A DNA stretch of 64,000 nucleotides from Anoplopoma fimbria (Eukaryota > Chordata > Actinopteri > Perciformes > Anoplopomatidae): assembly GCF_027596085.1 (NCBI RefSeq), contig NC_072458.1, forward strand, positions 1,298,501 to 1,362,500, read 5' to 3'. Shown piece by piece: positions 37,860 to 50,500 of the stretch. The translations under genes were made by a program, and so were the position numbers. Under the pieces are notes generated by a model, which worked only from the letters and a program-made list of their open reading frames with translations, made no database searches and was not told where the DNA came from. How positions within the stretch are numbered: the first letter of the stretch is position 1; each line of letters begins with the position of its first letter.

Positions 37860-38175
37860 CATCACTCTCTCCCTGCAGCAGATGACACAGCCCAGTGGTA
37901 AATGCTCTGGATGCAAGCCTCAGAACTTACATGATTGGCTGCATCCATGGCACTCTGCCGATATTCGCTTTTGTTTCAAATGCCCGTTAACAGACCCTCA
38001 AACCACATCTTTCCATTCCTCTATTTTCTTAGTCTGCAGTTTCAATTTCACAGTCAGTGAAACTCTTTTGGGTCTTTTCTTTCATCAGCCGCTGCCTGTG
38101 ACATTCAGCCTAAATGATGATGACAGGAAAATTGCACTGCCATTAACAGGTTAATTATTGGCATTCCGGTAAGCG
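37860..38175. promoter_or_regulatory. candidate conserved non-coding / regulatory element
   Basis: Unique sequence ending in a compact motif group: TAAATGATGATGACAGG (38111-38127, with a MEIS-like TGACAG), a CATTAACAGG and GTTAATTATTGGC (38150-38162). The 90-codon open frame overlapping it has no domain. Selected by motifs only. Confidence 0.3.
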
Positions 38176-38958
38176 TTTGTGGGTAAATATGGGGAGGGGT
38201 TGCTTGTGTGCTCAAATACACACAATTCCACAACGATATAACTACCATATTGAGAGGGCAACCAATTGTAGGTGCTTAATGTGAAAGCATGATTTCGGGG
38301 AGATGCTAAATCACCTGATTGTGTGTGCTACTCAAGTGCTAAATGTCTCAAATTAACTTACAATGGTTATCATTAGATGAACCACTAATAGGTCTCCAAA
38401 TACAGATGAATCAGAATAATGTGTCCAAATATGTTTCATGAGACATGGTGTGCTGTTAATCCAACTCCAAGAGAAATATGATGCTGTTGCATGAGTGCTG
38501 CAGTAATGAAAAACAGGTGTTAAGTCTGATGCTCAAAATCTTCCATCTGCACTCGGCCAAAAAAGAACATCAAATTTAGAGCGTCCAATGATATGCATCA
38601 ATTACTGCATCCAGCGCCTTCGGGGCATTTCGTTCGCTGAATGTAGAATGAGAACACACAGCAGTCCACCGTGTGTGATGCTTTGTTCACTGAGCTTAAA
38701 ATGCTCTTTTACAACAACCACAGCGGGGGAAAAGTGTGCCCACATGACCGCTAACATAGACTTTTGTCTGAGTGCGCTGTATGTTTTAGGGAGTCTCTAA
38801 GAGGAAAACTGGGTACCAACTTTAAACAAATTCTAACATCAAAATGCAGTTGAGACCTGACAAAGAGAGATGGGTGTCGTGTATTGTGTCTGCGGCCCCT
38901 CTGCGGATCATAGCCAGGTACATTTGCCACGGCTCTCCTGCACAAGGCGGCAGTAATG

Positions 38959-38973
38959 GTGCCCCCTGGCCAG
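38959..38973 (-). promoter_or_regulatory. CTCF-like motif
   Basis: The minus strand reads GGCCAGGGGGCACC, whose core resembles the CTCF consensus CCAxxAGxxGGCxx. Three leading positions differ. A single match of this quality is expected by chance now and then. Confidence 0.25.
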
Positions 38974-39150
38974 GACTGCGTGCTCTGCTCAGTGCGCTGT
39001 GGAAATCACCCAGGGACGGTAGGCAGAAACGCATTTTAACCCACGTTGCTGACATCCATCTAGCCCTCGACACCGCAGGCTCAGACCTGTCTCTTCTGCT
39101 CAACAACAACATGGTGGATCACAATCACAGAGCCTGATTAAGCTCCTCAA

Positions 39151-39151
<1 letters not shown>

Positions 39152-39224
<73 letters not shown>

Positions 39225-39250
39225 CACACACACACACACACACACACACA
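39152..39250 (+). repeat. (CA)49 microsatellite with one interruption
   Basis: 99 bp of CA with a single extra A near 39223. Frames reading CV repeats on the minus strand come from it. Confidence 0.97.
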
Positions 39251-39784
39251 GAGACAGCGGAGTGTGTACTACACAAAGTGACTTTGCATGACAAACATAT
39301 GCACAGTATGTTCAGTTGGATCCAGAAGAACAAAACACCTCAAATGAATAAAAGCATGCATATGCAATAAACTAAACTGTCAAACTTCATGGCTGCTACA
39401 AAATGTAACATTTGAAAATGTGTTTATTTGAAATCACAATGTAGCCGATATATAATGTATGAGGTGAGAAAACAACCACACTCAGAGAATTGTATGCAAT
39501 TGAATAAACATGTGGACGGACGTGATTAATACATGTCCTTGCTGCGTATATTTGTTTACATGCGACTGCTCTCAGGGAAGCAGCCACCAATTATATGTGA
39601 CTGGCATGAATAAGGCATAATAAACAAGATGTGAAGTAGGGCTGCACATTAATCAAACATTAATCACGACTTTGGCTTCCAACAATTAAATGATCGACTG
39701 CAATATTGACATTTTAAATGTGTTCTCTGTTCATAGAAATTTCCACTGCATATCAAATCAAGTGCTTCCTAAAATAACAGGCAT

Positions 39785-39798
39785 TCTCCAGGGGGCGA
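39785..39798 (+). promoter_or_regulatory. CTCF-like motif inside the hAT-like element
   Basis: TCTCCAGGGGGCGA matches CCACCAGGGGGCGC at 10 to 11 of 14 positions, with the CCAGGGGGCG core intact. It is carried by the mobile element. Binding is not implied by sequence alone. Confidence 0.25.
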
Positions 39799-40088
39799 TT
39801 GGGATGTGTAGGCTTCACTTTTTGGGAGCTTTCAAGCAGATGTGCGTGCACCCTACAGCGACAGCCTGAGAAAAACTGTCCCATAGCGCAGTATATAAAT
39901 ATGCTGTAGATATTATGGGCAAAATGAAAATGCTCTTAATTCAGGTAGTGGATAACCTAATACAAATATTTAGACATTTAGCAGAAATGTAGCACAACAT
40001 GAAAGTGAAAGCAGTGCTCTGTTGATTTCATTTGGGGTTAAAAAGTTGTGGTTGTATGAATTCTAGGAGATGCACTGTGAATAAGGAC

Positions 40089-40108
40089 TAGTCTTATCTA
40101 GTCTTATC
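40089..40108 (+). repeat. 10-bp tandem duplication
   Basis: TAGTCTTATC occurs twice in a row, inside the hAT-like element. Confidence 0.9.
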
Positions 40109-40261
40109 AGTGCTTTGTTTATTTAAATGTGTAAAAGTGCCATACAAATATCTTGTCAGTAAAATCAATGAAATATCATGACAAATAATTGTGATTTCAA
40201 TATTGATTGAAAGAAATCCTGTTCATAAATTTGGCTCTAATCCTGCAGCCTTAAAATGAAG

Positions 40262-41188
40262 CATCATCCACATATTTCTTAATGAAACTAAGCAAAAAGC
40301 CACACATCAAACATGTGAAAAAACATTCATTTTAAGTGCAAAGGTTCATAATGATTTACAGAGCTTTTGGGTGGGTGTAGAGTAAAAACATGTGGGCTAA
40401 GATTAAATGTGAGTCAAAGTAAATGTAAGTAAACTTTAGCTTAAACTGCCCTGACAAGCTGGGCACACTGCTGTTGAGGTAGCAACACAGTAAACCCTAC
40501 TTAGAAGCTCAAGAAGTAACCCCGACCTTGATTGTCTCTCTCTTTTCTTGGCTGTGTGAAAATATCAATTCGGAGTATAAAGTGTTTGCACAGGCGATTA
40601 ACTCCAGCTAATGATAATGAATTAGTGGTATATCGCTCCACCTGCACAACAAATACAATTGTCCCTGTTTGACTCCCGAGTATGGGTTTCCTCTTTATTT
40701 CAGAGAGAAATCATCAAATAGAATAACGGCTGTATGTTTGGCATAAAGAGATACTCTCATTTTCTGTGAATAGTGTTATATGTCATAATAGTATTTTCAA
40801 GAACTTGTATACGAATTCGGGGTTTAACTCGGAAGTAAAGAAGCATCTCACTTAGAATTATGTGCAATAATACTGAAACCCATGTGTATTGTATGTCATT
40901 TTGCTCTTTTGCAATTTTAAAAGGAAATCCTTTAGAACCTGATACATCTTGAAAATACGGCTAGATGCCATTAAATCTTCAACAACAGCAAACTGAGACT
41001 TTGGAAAAAATTTGAAATCTGAAAAAAAATTAATAAAGCCAAACTTCTGTCATTTTACTGCAAATGTAAATGTTTTTGATGATGTTAGGACAGTTGTTAG
41101 TTAAGGAATACAATGTTTTGTCCAAGTAAATTGTCATTCTGTCAACCATAAAATTGGCAAGAGCCTGTGGGCGGTCAATAATCTCAGT

Positions 41189-41190
<2 letters not shown>
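40262..41190. other. non-coding sequence
   Basis: No gene is supported. It holds the candidate element at 40540-40680 and otherwise AT-rich unique DNA. Confidence 0.5.
40540..40680. promoter_or_regulatory. candidate homeodomain/E-box element
   Basis: CGATTAACTCC followed by GCTAATGATAATGAATTAGT (40607-40626) packs several TAAT cores into about 30 bases, with a CACCTGC E-box at about 40638 and CAATTGTCC at 40657. Unique sequence; unproven. Confidence 0.3.

Positions 41191-41257
<67 letters not shown>
41191..41257 (+). repeat. (GT)33 microsatellite
   Basis: 67 bp of pure GT dinucleotide, 134 bp upstream of a TC array. Confidence 0.97.
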
Positions 41258-41259
<2 letters not shown>

Positions 41260-41389
41260 ATCGGGATGACCTGGCCTGACCCCCCACTTGGCTTATAATG
41301 AAAAGCTGTCTCTTTTTCAGGTGGAAACTCTGCAACCCCAATATCCTTCAAACTTGTTATACTGGAAACAGCTGGCCCCTCTTCACAGG

Positions 41390-41391
<2 letters not shown>

Positions 41392-41445
<54 letters not shown>
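41392..41445 (+). repeat. (TC)27 microsatellite
   Basis: 54 bp of pure TC followed by CCTCCCTCCCACACA. This is the only long TC/GA array in the window; as a homopyrimidine mirror repeat it can adopt triplex (H-DNA) form. Confidence 0.97.
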
Positions 41446-41449
<4 letters not shown>

Positions 41450-41489
41450 CCTCCCACACATAAGCAATCCCAATTACAAAGGATATTAC

Positions 41490-41700
41490 ACTATCCTGCT
41501 TGATCAATCAACTTCCCACGGGGGCATTTACCTTTCCAATCTCAATCATGCAGCTGATATACTCCCTTTCTTCTTGCTCAATTTCACTTGCTCAAGGGAT
41601 GATGCTACAAGAATGCAAGTCAACTTGTGGCGGAGTGCGTGGGCCATGTGTCACATTAGACAACTAATTGCCACAAAAACGGGGGCTTGACTGCAATTTC
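41490..41700. promoter_or_regulatory. candidate conserved non-coding element
   Basis: Unique sequence immediately downstream of the TC array, with AATCATGCAGCTGATAT (E-box CAGCTG) and CAACTAATTGCCAC (41661-41674). Texture is like a conserved enhancer; no independent support. Confidence 0.27.
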
Positions 41701-44700
41701 CAACATGACAAAACAGAATGTGTTTATGCAGAGGCGGGAGAGAGGGAAAGTAGAGGGTTAATGGTGTTCTGTCAATCATTGGTGATGAGTGAGGCTCCAC
41801 CTGGGAGCAACTATGAAAAAAAATATGAAAAGAAACGTGATTGTTTGAGTGAATGATTGAACTGTGGCACACGCACAAACCTCCATTGGCACAACCTGCC
41901 TTATGATCCTGCTCATTATCCCTCAGTCTCGAAAGGCACTACATTGAGATGGAAATGGAATTGGAGGGGAGGGTGAAGGAGGGAAGGGTGCAGAAGAGAG
42001 TCGAACACATGGCAAGGAGGCTGTAAGGTCTGGCATCCAAGGCTTTAAGGATGAAACAATGGCGAGCCGTGAAGCACGTGTCCCAGCTTATTCACCCGCC
42101 GGCTGCCAGTTCGGCGTTCTCCTCCCATCATCTTCCTCCCAGGAGACGAGAGGGAAAGGGAAGAAAAAACACTTGTGAGTGAAATGGTGTGAGAAAGAAA
42201 GGCTTAGAGCAGTGGCAACATTCACAGAGGAAATGGCATTTCTCTCGAGGAGGCGGCGGCGGCCTCTCTCCTCTTATATGATGAGATGGAGGAGCGAGTT
42301 AAAGAAAGTGTGAAAGAGGTGGCGACACGGAGGATGGAGGAGGTCAAAGGGACGGTGGTGAGGGCACAGAGATTGGTGGCAAACGGCAGGGGCTTATTTC
42401 AATCTCTCTGGATTTCAACCTCCGTCAAGAATTTAACTCAGATCTCAAAGCATGCTGTAAAACAAGCTTGGTATCGTTCCTCTAAGTTAAAAATACAGTG
42501 CTTTACAACATGTAATGGAAATAATGAGGTACCTGAGAATAATGACAAAAATATATCATAAAACTTGTAATTGAGCCTTAAGCTTCAGCCTTGTCAACAT
42601 GGTTAATCATCTAGAGGGAAAAGCAGCCTCAAGGCAACTCAGACCAAGCTCCTAAAAATATGTGACAGACTACTGTTCATCTGATGATGTTAGTAGTTAG
42701 AGCTGTTATCCCATGACTCACCTAGTTGACAAAAAACCTCATCTCAATGTTAAAATCGTTCTATGCCAAAGGTGGCTTCAGAACGAATGTGTAGCAAACT
42801 TTAGAGGCGGCACTAAAAGGCACAAACTGAGGCAAAGACACATCTGTGTGAGTTAAAAATCTGCCTGCGTGACCTTTTTTATGGAGAGGGTTCTGGAGGA
42901 AAACAGGAGAGAGAAGAAGAATTTGGGCAGCGTTTCCTTAAACGCTACACGCCTCTTCATTTCTTCCTTTTATGCCTGTTTACAACTGGTTATAAACTGA
43001 TCCTGGGCCTGATGCTGATTATCACACAAATTTAGAGCATGTTTAAGGATTAGTTTAAGAGTACTGTTTTAGGGATTTTATGGAAACAAGTCGATAGCCT
43101 TAAATATGAAATGGAAGCTCAAACAGATCACTGGAGTAATTTTCCCCCTTTTGTTTCTGTCTGCTAACTTCACAGCAATATACTGAGGAAATCCATGTGT
43201 AAATTATCTCAAATGTCACGAGCGATGTAAAATGAGACCAGTCTAGACAGAATTAGTGCTTCCGTCAAAGAGAAGATAAAGCGAGCCAAAGAGGGACAGA
43301 AGATGTGTTGAGGGGATGAAAAAAAATAAAAAAAAAAAAGGCTTCCCAGTCTCCTCTCATGCTGGAACGCGACTGCTGTGTTTTCCTCTGTCTTCTGTCA
43401 GTCAGCCGATTGAGCAGCCAGGCTGTGTGAGCTACCGCCTTCAAAGTCTGTTTCTTGCCCTGGGCTACTGGTGTGTACCACTCTGTGATTTGGTCTTTAT
43501 ATCACCACCTCCCCCCCCGACACACACACACACACACACTCACATCACTACTGTTAAGATCCATCTGGGTCCCCTGATCAAAGGAGAGTGAATCAGGGGG
43601 CTTGGAGGACATCTTTGATTACTACCGCCTGAGGCCAGCCACCTCATCCCCCCCTGCCCATCAGCCGTATCCCGCCATCATCATCATCATCCACCACCGC
43701 AATCAATAGGCCGCCACGAGGCCCTGTAGGAGCCACCACCATCCTAACGTGAACATGTGTCATACATATACCCAATACACAAAAAAGGGATGAATTGGTA
43801 TAAGGCGATTACAGCACTGTATACCAGTCTGGTTGGTGCTGTACATAGCGTTCAGTTTAGCCGACGGGTTGCATAAATGCAGGGTGAAATGTACAATCCT
43901 CACTTACATGTACCCCTTATGTAAAAGCAAAATTAAAATAGTCAAAAGTGTTACTTTATTACTGTATAAAAGGCAGTCAAAATGATGCAAACATGTAATT
44001 TGTGTTTTACATTTTTAATGATCTTTGATCACTTTGTATAAATATGAAATTATCAGTCAATGATGGAAATAAAACATGTCTTTACTGTTTTTCAATGGTG
44101 TTTTTTTTAATAAATGCACTTTGTACTTCTGCATTGAAGAACGATGGAGTCCATATGAATAAAAACTCTCAGATCAGATTCAGGAGGACACATTTGAAGA
44201 ATAACAAACACCTGGTCACGCTGTTCACAGGATGTCTTCATATAGATTTCTGTCCACACTGAAATTACTAAACAAAGAGCAAAAAGTGAGTTATGTTTTG
44301 GATTCTATTTCAATTGTTAGTCACCGAAAGTGTCCATCACAGCCAGCATCTTTTGAGGAGTGGGACGATCACAGTTGGGTTACTCTTATCCGTCTCTTCC
44401 TGTTCAATTCCATGACCTGAACTGTGGTAATTATGGTCTTGCTCACAATTGTGTTATTCTTATCAGGCTTGTGCAGTATTTTTTTTCACATGTTCATAAC
44501 TTAATATGGTATATGATGGTATGACTGCTTTTGTAGTTGGGGGAAGACTAAATCCAAAACTACCCCCGACATGTCCCGTCACCCAACTACTCGTACTCGC
44601 CATCTTTCTTAGCACAGCTACCAGTTCGTCCAGGTTCCACCAGTAGAGACTGACCTCTGGTGGTACCTGCTGTGCTCATAGAAAGCAGAGCATGTGTATT

Positions 44701-46009
44701 GATGACAAAAATACTTTCGATCTCAAGTCCTTCATAATGATAAAGATGAATCCAGGTTAGGGATTTCACTTGTAGCGTGTGATTTGTTACATATATTGAC
44801 ATTTAAATCGAGTGATCATCAAGAGGGTTGGAGGAGGGAGAAACTTGACTTCCTCGAATGACTGACAGGAAGTACAAGAAGAGTTTGCAAACAAAAATAA
44901 AACAGAATTCAGTCTTTTCTTTCAGCAGACACGGCTATTATTTTCTTCAGTTGGCTTAAGTCCTACCTTTCATTAGATTTAAAAGGGCATTCTGATATAT
45001 ATGCATGCAGAAAGTCCTATTATAATAGCTGGATTTTCACTATAGTCACACACAACCCATATCTCTTTTTGTTTTTGATTCAGAGAGGCTTATGTTTTCA
45101 CAATTGTCAACCTTTTTCGAAAAGCTACATAGTGGGCTGTGAAAAACTGCAGCGTGGGGGCAAAATGGCTATAACAACAACAACAACTAAAAAGTGTCAG
45201 ATTTCACAGCCTTAGTGTGGCCATAGTCCCTGCAGACAGACACACTAATGGACTCATTTAAACAAACATATAAATCTAAACGCAACAAATACTATGACAC
45301 ACAAAGTGCAAGATACAAAGAAAGAAAAGAGGGGTAAATCCAACAGGACAAGGATTTTACGGGTTCCCGTGTTTCATTGAGCCCCTTTTGTCACTTCTTT
45401 CTAACATATTTTAAGCCAGTGTTTCGAACAGTATTCATGGACGCCAACTCAGCTACACCACTAACATTTTCATTACACAGACAATATTGCCGCATCTGTT
45501 CTTTTAGTTGAAATGCCATCTCATTTTCTTCCCCCTCCATCTTCCCTTCCCACTCTGCCTACTCTGTCCTAACTTTAATGCCAGCACATCTGATTTAATG
45601 CGAGAATACCAAAGAAGCACATGAGCGCATACTCACTCTCACATTTAGAACCACACAAGCATGTTTAGATTCACAGAGGGTGTCGATTGTAAGATGCCCC
45701 ACATTAAAACCAGTTTAAAAAATGCCACTTTTAAGCCACTCTAAATTTTTGTCAACACGTCTTCTTCCAGCAACATTTAGTTTAGGTGAAGATAATTTAA
45801 AGCTAACCCGCTGCCAAATCAAGGAGGCTTATCCACTTTAGAGCATGAATATATTGAATATACATCATGGCAAAGTATTCTAATGTAAAGGTGAACTTTT
45901 GGCAGTGGCTTTTCAATCGGAGGAGCATGACTGTGTTATGTAAATGTCAATTTCATCTGCTCCTAAGATTGATTTTTCGCTGGCACAAGTGGAAATTTTG
46001 GCCCGATGT

Positions 46010-46135
46010 TGACTTTGGAAGAAAGGTCAAGGGGTCGCCAAATATCACAAGTTCATAAAATAAAAGGTCAGAGGGGTCGCTGTGAATATCCAAACTGAAA
46101 TTCCATGCATTATCTGTTAATTTGTTTTTGATATC
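46010..46135 (+). repeat. possible dispersed repeat fragment
   Basis: GAAAGGTCAAGGGGTCGCCA and the later AAAAGGTCAGAGGGGTCGCT are two similar phrases about 40 bp apart, followed by ATATCCAAACTGAAATTCCA. This resembles a repeated block in the percomorph repeat type seen at 10036 and 52690. Weak. Confidence 0.35.
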
Positions 46136-47269
46136 AGTTGTTAAAGGTCAAAATGTTGTTTAAGTGATAAAATTGACCTTGCAATGATGGGAAACGAGAA
46201 GTGAAGGGGTTGACAAATTCTCTTTAAACTATTTGACGAAGTCCATCGTCCAACACAACCCTGAAACACACAAAGGCAATTCATTTCATTGGCAAATATC
46301 TGTCAAAACTGCAAGACTGACAAAACATCCCCTTTACAATGATCCCTTTTCAAAACAAATTACAGAGCAGAAAGCTGAGTGACAGCAACCGGGGTACTTA
46401 AACATGAATCAAATTCACTCAAAACAACCATGTGGCTCTGTATGTGTGCGTGTGCGTGCATCATTGTGTGCCTTTCAATAAAAATTGTGGCTCTTCCGTC
46501 GCTGCAGTTTTAACTAAGGTTCCATCAACCTCGCATACCATGTATATCCATTAATTTGCTGTATTGATCTGTGGGCATGATATGCGAGCAACACAATGAA
46601 TTATTGACATTTCATAATTTCACACAGCCATGGCCATAACTCCAATGAAGCCAATCGTTACATGTGTGTATGTTAGGGAGTAAAAAAAAAAAGCGTCTTT
46701 GTGCATGTGTCCTTGGTGAATGTACATTTGTGTGCTTAATTGTGGGTGGGAGGCTCATCAGCACTCACTCTGTCAACTTGTCTCTCACTCCCAAACCCTT
46801 TAGTATCTCTCAAGTGAGCGCTGATTTATCTCACTTGCTCAGGCCTCCATTAAAAGCGGAAGCCAAATAATTACTTAAGGTTAAATGGGCGCTTGAGCAG
46901 CACATAAAGCTCTCGTTTGTCCCCCCGCATCACTCAATAATTCATTTGTATTTCCTTTTTGTTAACTTTTGTCCTCTGCCAGAGACTTGCTGGGCTGGCA
47001 GACACGATCAGAAAGCTTCAGCGTTTCAAGCTCTGAGGATGAAAGTCAGTGATAGATGATGTATTGACTGCATGTCCAATACGTCCTGCTGGGGGGACAT
47101 ATTGAGACGTGATGTGAAATACAGGTTGTTAGATCCGGGAGAGAGTGCCTGCTGGTAAACGGGAGGGGAGATGCATTTGTCATTTTCCAAAGAGACTAGT
47201 TTTTGACCTTTTTTTCCATTTTTTTCTTGGTCTCCATGGTATGAAAATGAACAAACAGCTTAGTTCCTC

Positions 47270-47530
47270 GTGAGTGATGCATCATCGTTCAAGCACGTGG
47301 AACAAACGTACAGAAATATTAGCGCGTGCGCGTTGAGATTATTTTCCTTTTTCCCTCCACACAGTTTTCTGAGATTGCTCAATTAAGCTGCAGACCCGGT
47401 TAGCCTGTTTAGCCTCACCTCTCCCAGGGGAGCAGATTAAAGTGAGAGCTCGCCCATATGAGCCTGGTGTATGTACTTATAATTAAGAGAAGTTACACGC
47501 TGTAATGAACTATGATAAACGGACAGCATT
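47270..47530. promoter_or_regulatory. candidate conserved non-coding element
   Basis: Unique sequence with GCGCGTGCGCG (47322-47332), GCTCAATTAAGCTGC (47377-47391), and TATAATTAAGAG (47479-47490). Chosen by motif grouping and lack of repeats. No gene lies within the window to link it to. Confidence 0.27.
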
Positions 47531-50500
47531 GTTAAAATGAATTGTGCAAAGTACGATTATGGAGGTCACTGTGGGTGACAACAATTATTTATCCCTTAGA
47601 ACTTATTTTCAACCCCTGCTTTAGAGTCATGAGAGAAAGGACAAAGGTCTTGTGCTGCTCCTTGTGGCTGCAGCCACCTGTCACAAGGGTCATTCACATT
47701 GAGTAATTATATTAGAGCCAGGCCTTAAACTCCAGAGGCTAAAATCCACGCCCTCTTCCCTCGCAGGCCACGAAGGGGATTAGGGCTCAGGGCAGAGCAG
47801 GACAAAGGATGGAAGCTCCTCCACAGAGAGGGGAATTAGTTAAGGATGGATGGAAGGAGGAGAAGTATTGAAAGCCTACTGAATACCAGTGGACATAGAG
47901 GATGGAGAGAGAATAAAATGTACATGGTAGAGGAAAGATAGCAGAGATTGTATAAGAGCCTTAATGAGGTGCTCAATGAGCATTGCCATGAAGGTTGTTG
48001 ATTTCTTGACACCAGGGCCAAAACATGGAGCAGAAATGAATGTTTCTGTAGTTGAAATGGTTATATATTTAATGTTTACCACTCCTCACAGGTAAATGTA
48101 GTTAAAACACATTTGCACCGAGTTGTTTTAATTGTTAAAAAAATATTTATATTTGAATTAAGGGCGTGTTATTTACAATAAAATATCAACTAAAGCACCA
48201 TCTGACATGATGGTAACTACACCGTCTCCACCCACTGTGGAAGGTCATGGGATGTGGTTGAAAGCTTTGAAAATCCAGCTGGACCTGGAGTTGTTATTTT
48301 TTGGTCAAGTAAATTAGCATTTGCCTCTTTAAAGAAAATCTTCTTAATTTCATCATATTTTCAGATCTGGTATGTTGTCAGTGTTGACAAATTGTGTGGA
48401 CTTCTTCATGGTGTTGCCAAATATCCAAAGCACATTTCCCTGGGTAACTTATAACTAACTTTCTATTCATTCTCCTGTGCTGTGGTCACGTCTCATTGCT
48501 GCCTCCTGGAGCTGTTTCCAATTTTAAGCCTGTTATCCTCCAGGGGTAATAAATCATTTTTATCCTAGTATATTTAATATTTGATAACAATGAAGACTCA
48601 TGCTGAGACCCTCCCACAGATCTGAACTGCAGCTGACAAGAATAGCTAACCTCTCATCTAGCTCCTGTGACGCCTGCAGACAGACACGAGAGCCAGTCAA
48701 AGCTAAATGTATTTAGGCTTAGTCAGCAGGAAGTCAACATGCTAGCATAGTAGCTCATTAGCGCCAGTGCTAGCTCAGCTACCTCTGATAGCGACCTTTT
48801 GTTTAGTAGGTAGCAGCGGCCCTTTTTAAAGTCTTCCTCTGCACTGATTAGCTGTTAAACTCACTGCTGAATGTAGCTGCATAGTGGCTAGCTTAGCATG
48901 GATTGGCTATTGGATTGGAAATGATATTGAAGACTATGTCAAATATTATTTCAGTCTGTTCAATCTACTAAATGAACGTAAAACACTGATCTGCTACTAG
49001 CCATGCTGTATTGTTACCCACTACAACAAGTCATGAACACAAATAATTTATAAGTTCCCTGCATAAAAAAAAGAATCACATGCAAGACAGCTTAAAGCAT
49101 TATTCAAGGATCAACAATTATGGGGTTTGAAGTAGCATTTTGTTGTAGGCCATAATCAAGCAATTACACCACGTGCACCGCCATTATCATTATGATCATG
49201 ATCATCGGCTCCATCAGACTCCTCTTTTATATCCATCAGGCACACACACACACACATCTAGCTTATCTGCAGGTCTCAACGCTCACTTAAAATGTTTGAG
49301 CTGGGAAGCCTGTAATCCTCTATTTGTTTAGCAATTTCATGACTGGCTAACCTTCCTACTCTGGGGCATCTCTCCGACTCAGTAAGAGCTCTCTGCGCTT
49401 GTCTATGTGTGTGCATTTGTGCTTATCAAATAATATCAGACATCACCTCAATGTCTAGCCACTTTCTTCATATCCCTTCTCCACAGAAACGGCTATCTAC
49501 AACATGTTTCTCACCCATTGCCCAGATGCAGACTCTTATGCATCCAGAATTCATAAAACGAAAACATTTTGCCTCTATGTGGTTCTCCAGATTGCCCAAG
49601 CAGTCTTTGCAGTCCTGTAAAACCAAACCTCTTTAAAGCCCTTAATATTGACAACGATACAGGCATTTTCCTGCTCAGATATACTGACTGATCATCATCA
49701 CCACCACCAAACATTGTAAAACATGAAAAGCATTTAAATGTCACAGCTGAATAAGCAGTGGTGACGCCTCCAGGCAAAGTGAAGAAAGTCCTTATCCAAT
49801 TGGCATGTTATTGCATTCTTAAGCTGTGTTATGAAGCACCATATCAGGCTCATTTGCATTTCTATTGCATCCTTTATTGCATTCTCACAGCAAGAGGTTG
49901 TTGCAGGTTGCCAGGACCAAAGCCTGACAGTCCCAAACCTGAATTGATCTGTGATGGCATAAATTTCAACATGTGGTGATCAAAGAAATGGTGACATTGC
50001 TTTCAGTAGTTTTGTAGCTCCAGGATCTCATCAAGTTGCTTTACAGCTACAGCCAATTGTCCCCAAGGTTAGAGAAAGACTCTTTGTTTGCATCACAGAC
50101 AAAGGTTGCTGGTTCCCGCAACAAGACAGGGATAATTTCATTGATCAACACGACACCTGGCATTATATTGGTTGAGGAACTTTTATAAGGTTATTGCACA
50201 AAATAATTCAAGAGCAAAGGAGATATCCGAGAGAAGCTGTATCGGGAACACATGGAAGCAGCCTGAGTGTGAGAAGGAGCACAGGAAATCTTTGAAAGCA
50301 ATGATATATCTCTGAGCAAGCATATAGATAGCAAGTCAAAGCGCAAGCTGGGGCTATATGAGTGTGAGGACAGGGAAATAATTGCGAAATCTCAGAGTCA
50401 AGCTCTCAAACACTCTTGAATAAAGATAGAAAAAAAGCTCTGGAGAGCTTAATCCAAACTGTTTCCTTAAAAAGGCTGAAGAAAATATTATATTAATTAA

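Larger units (their letters stand above)
37027..39151. other. non-coding unique sequence between TG and CA arrays
   Basis: No gene is supported. 37860-38175, 38570-38790 and 38840-39120 are unique and, apart from simple-repeat borders, show no repeat signatures. 38880-39090 is comparatively GC-rich. Its 97-codon plus and 96-codon minus frames are without recognisable domains. Confidence 0.5.
39629..40261. mobile_element. non-autonomous hAT-like DNA element with 8-bp duplication
   Basis: The body is 39637-40253 (617 bp). The left end TAGGGCTGCACATTAATC and the complement of the right end TAAGGCTGCAGGATTAGA form imperfect terminal inverted repeats. The flanking octamers ATGTGAAG (39629-39636) and AAATGAAG (40254-40261) agree at 6 of 8 bases, as expected for an aged hAT-type target duplication. 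Internal phrases (GACTTTGGCTTCCAACAATT, GCAGAAATGTAGCACAACAT, AGTGCTCTGTTGATTTCATT, AATAATTGTGATTTCAATAT) match, in order, a repeat abundant in fishes. It has no transposase frame. Confidence 0.82.

Noticed and set aside
38844..39137. Overlapping 97-codon plus and 96-codon minus frames in GC-richer DNA
   Set aside because: GC-rich sequence lengthens frames on both strands, and neither translation resembles a known family.
44637..44665. Inverted repeat CCACCAG...CTGGTGG
   Set aside because: A seven-base stem with a long loop is within chance for a window of this size.
48650..48900. GCTAGC-rich stretch as a possible gene promoter
   Set aside because: Recurrent GCTAGC-type words are also common in old fish repeats, and nothing else points to a start site.
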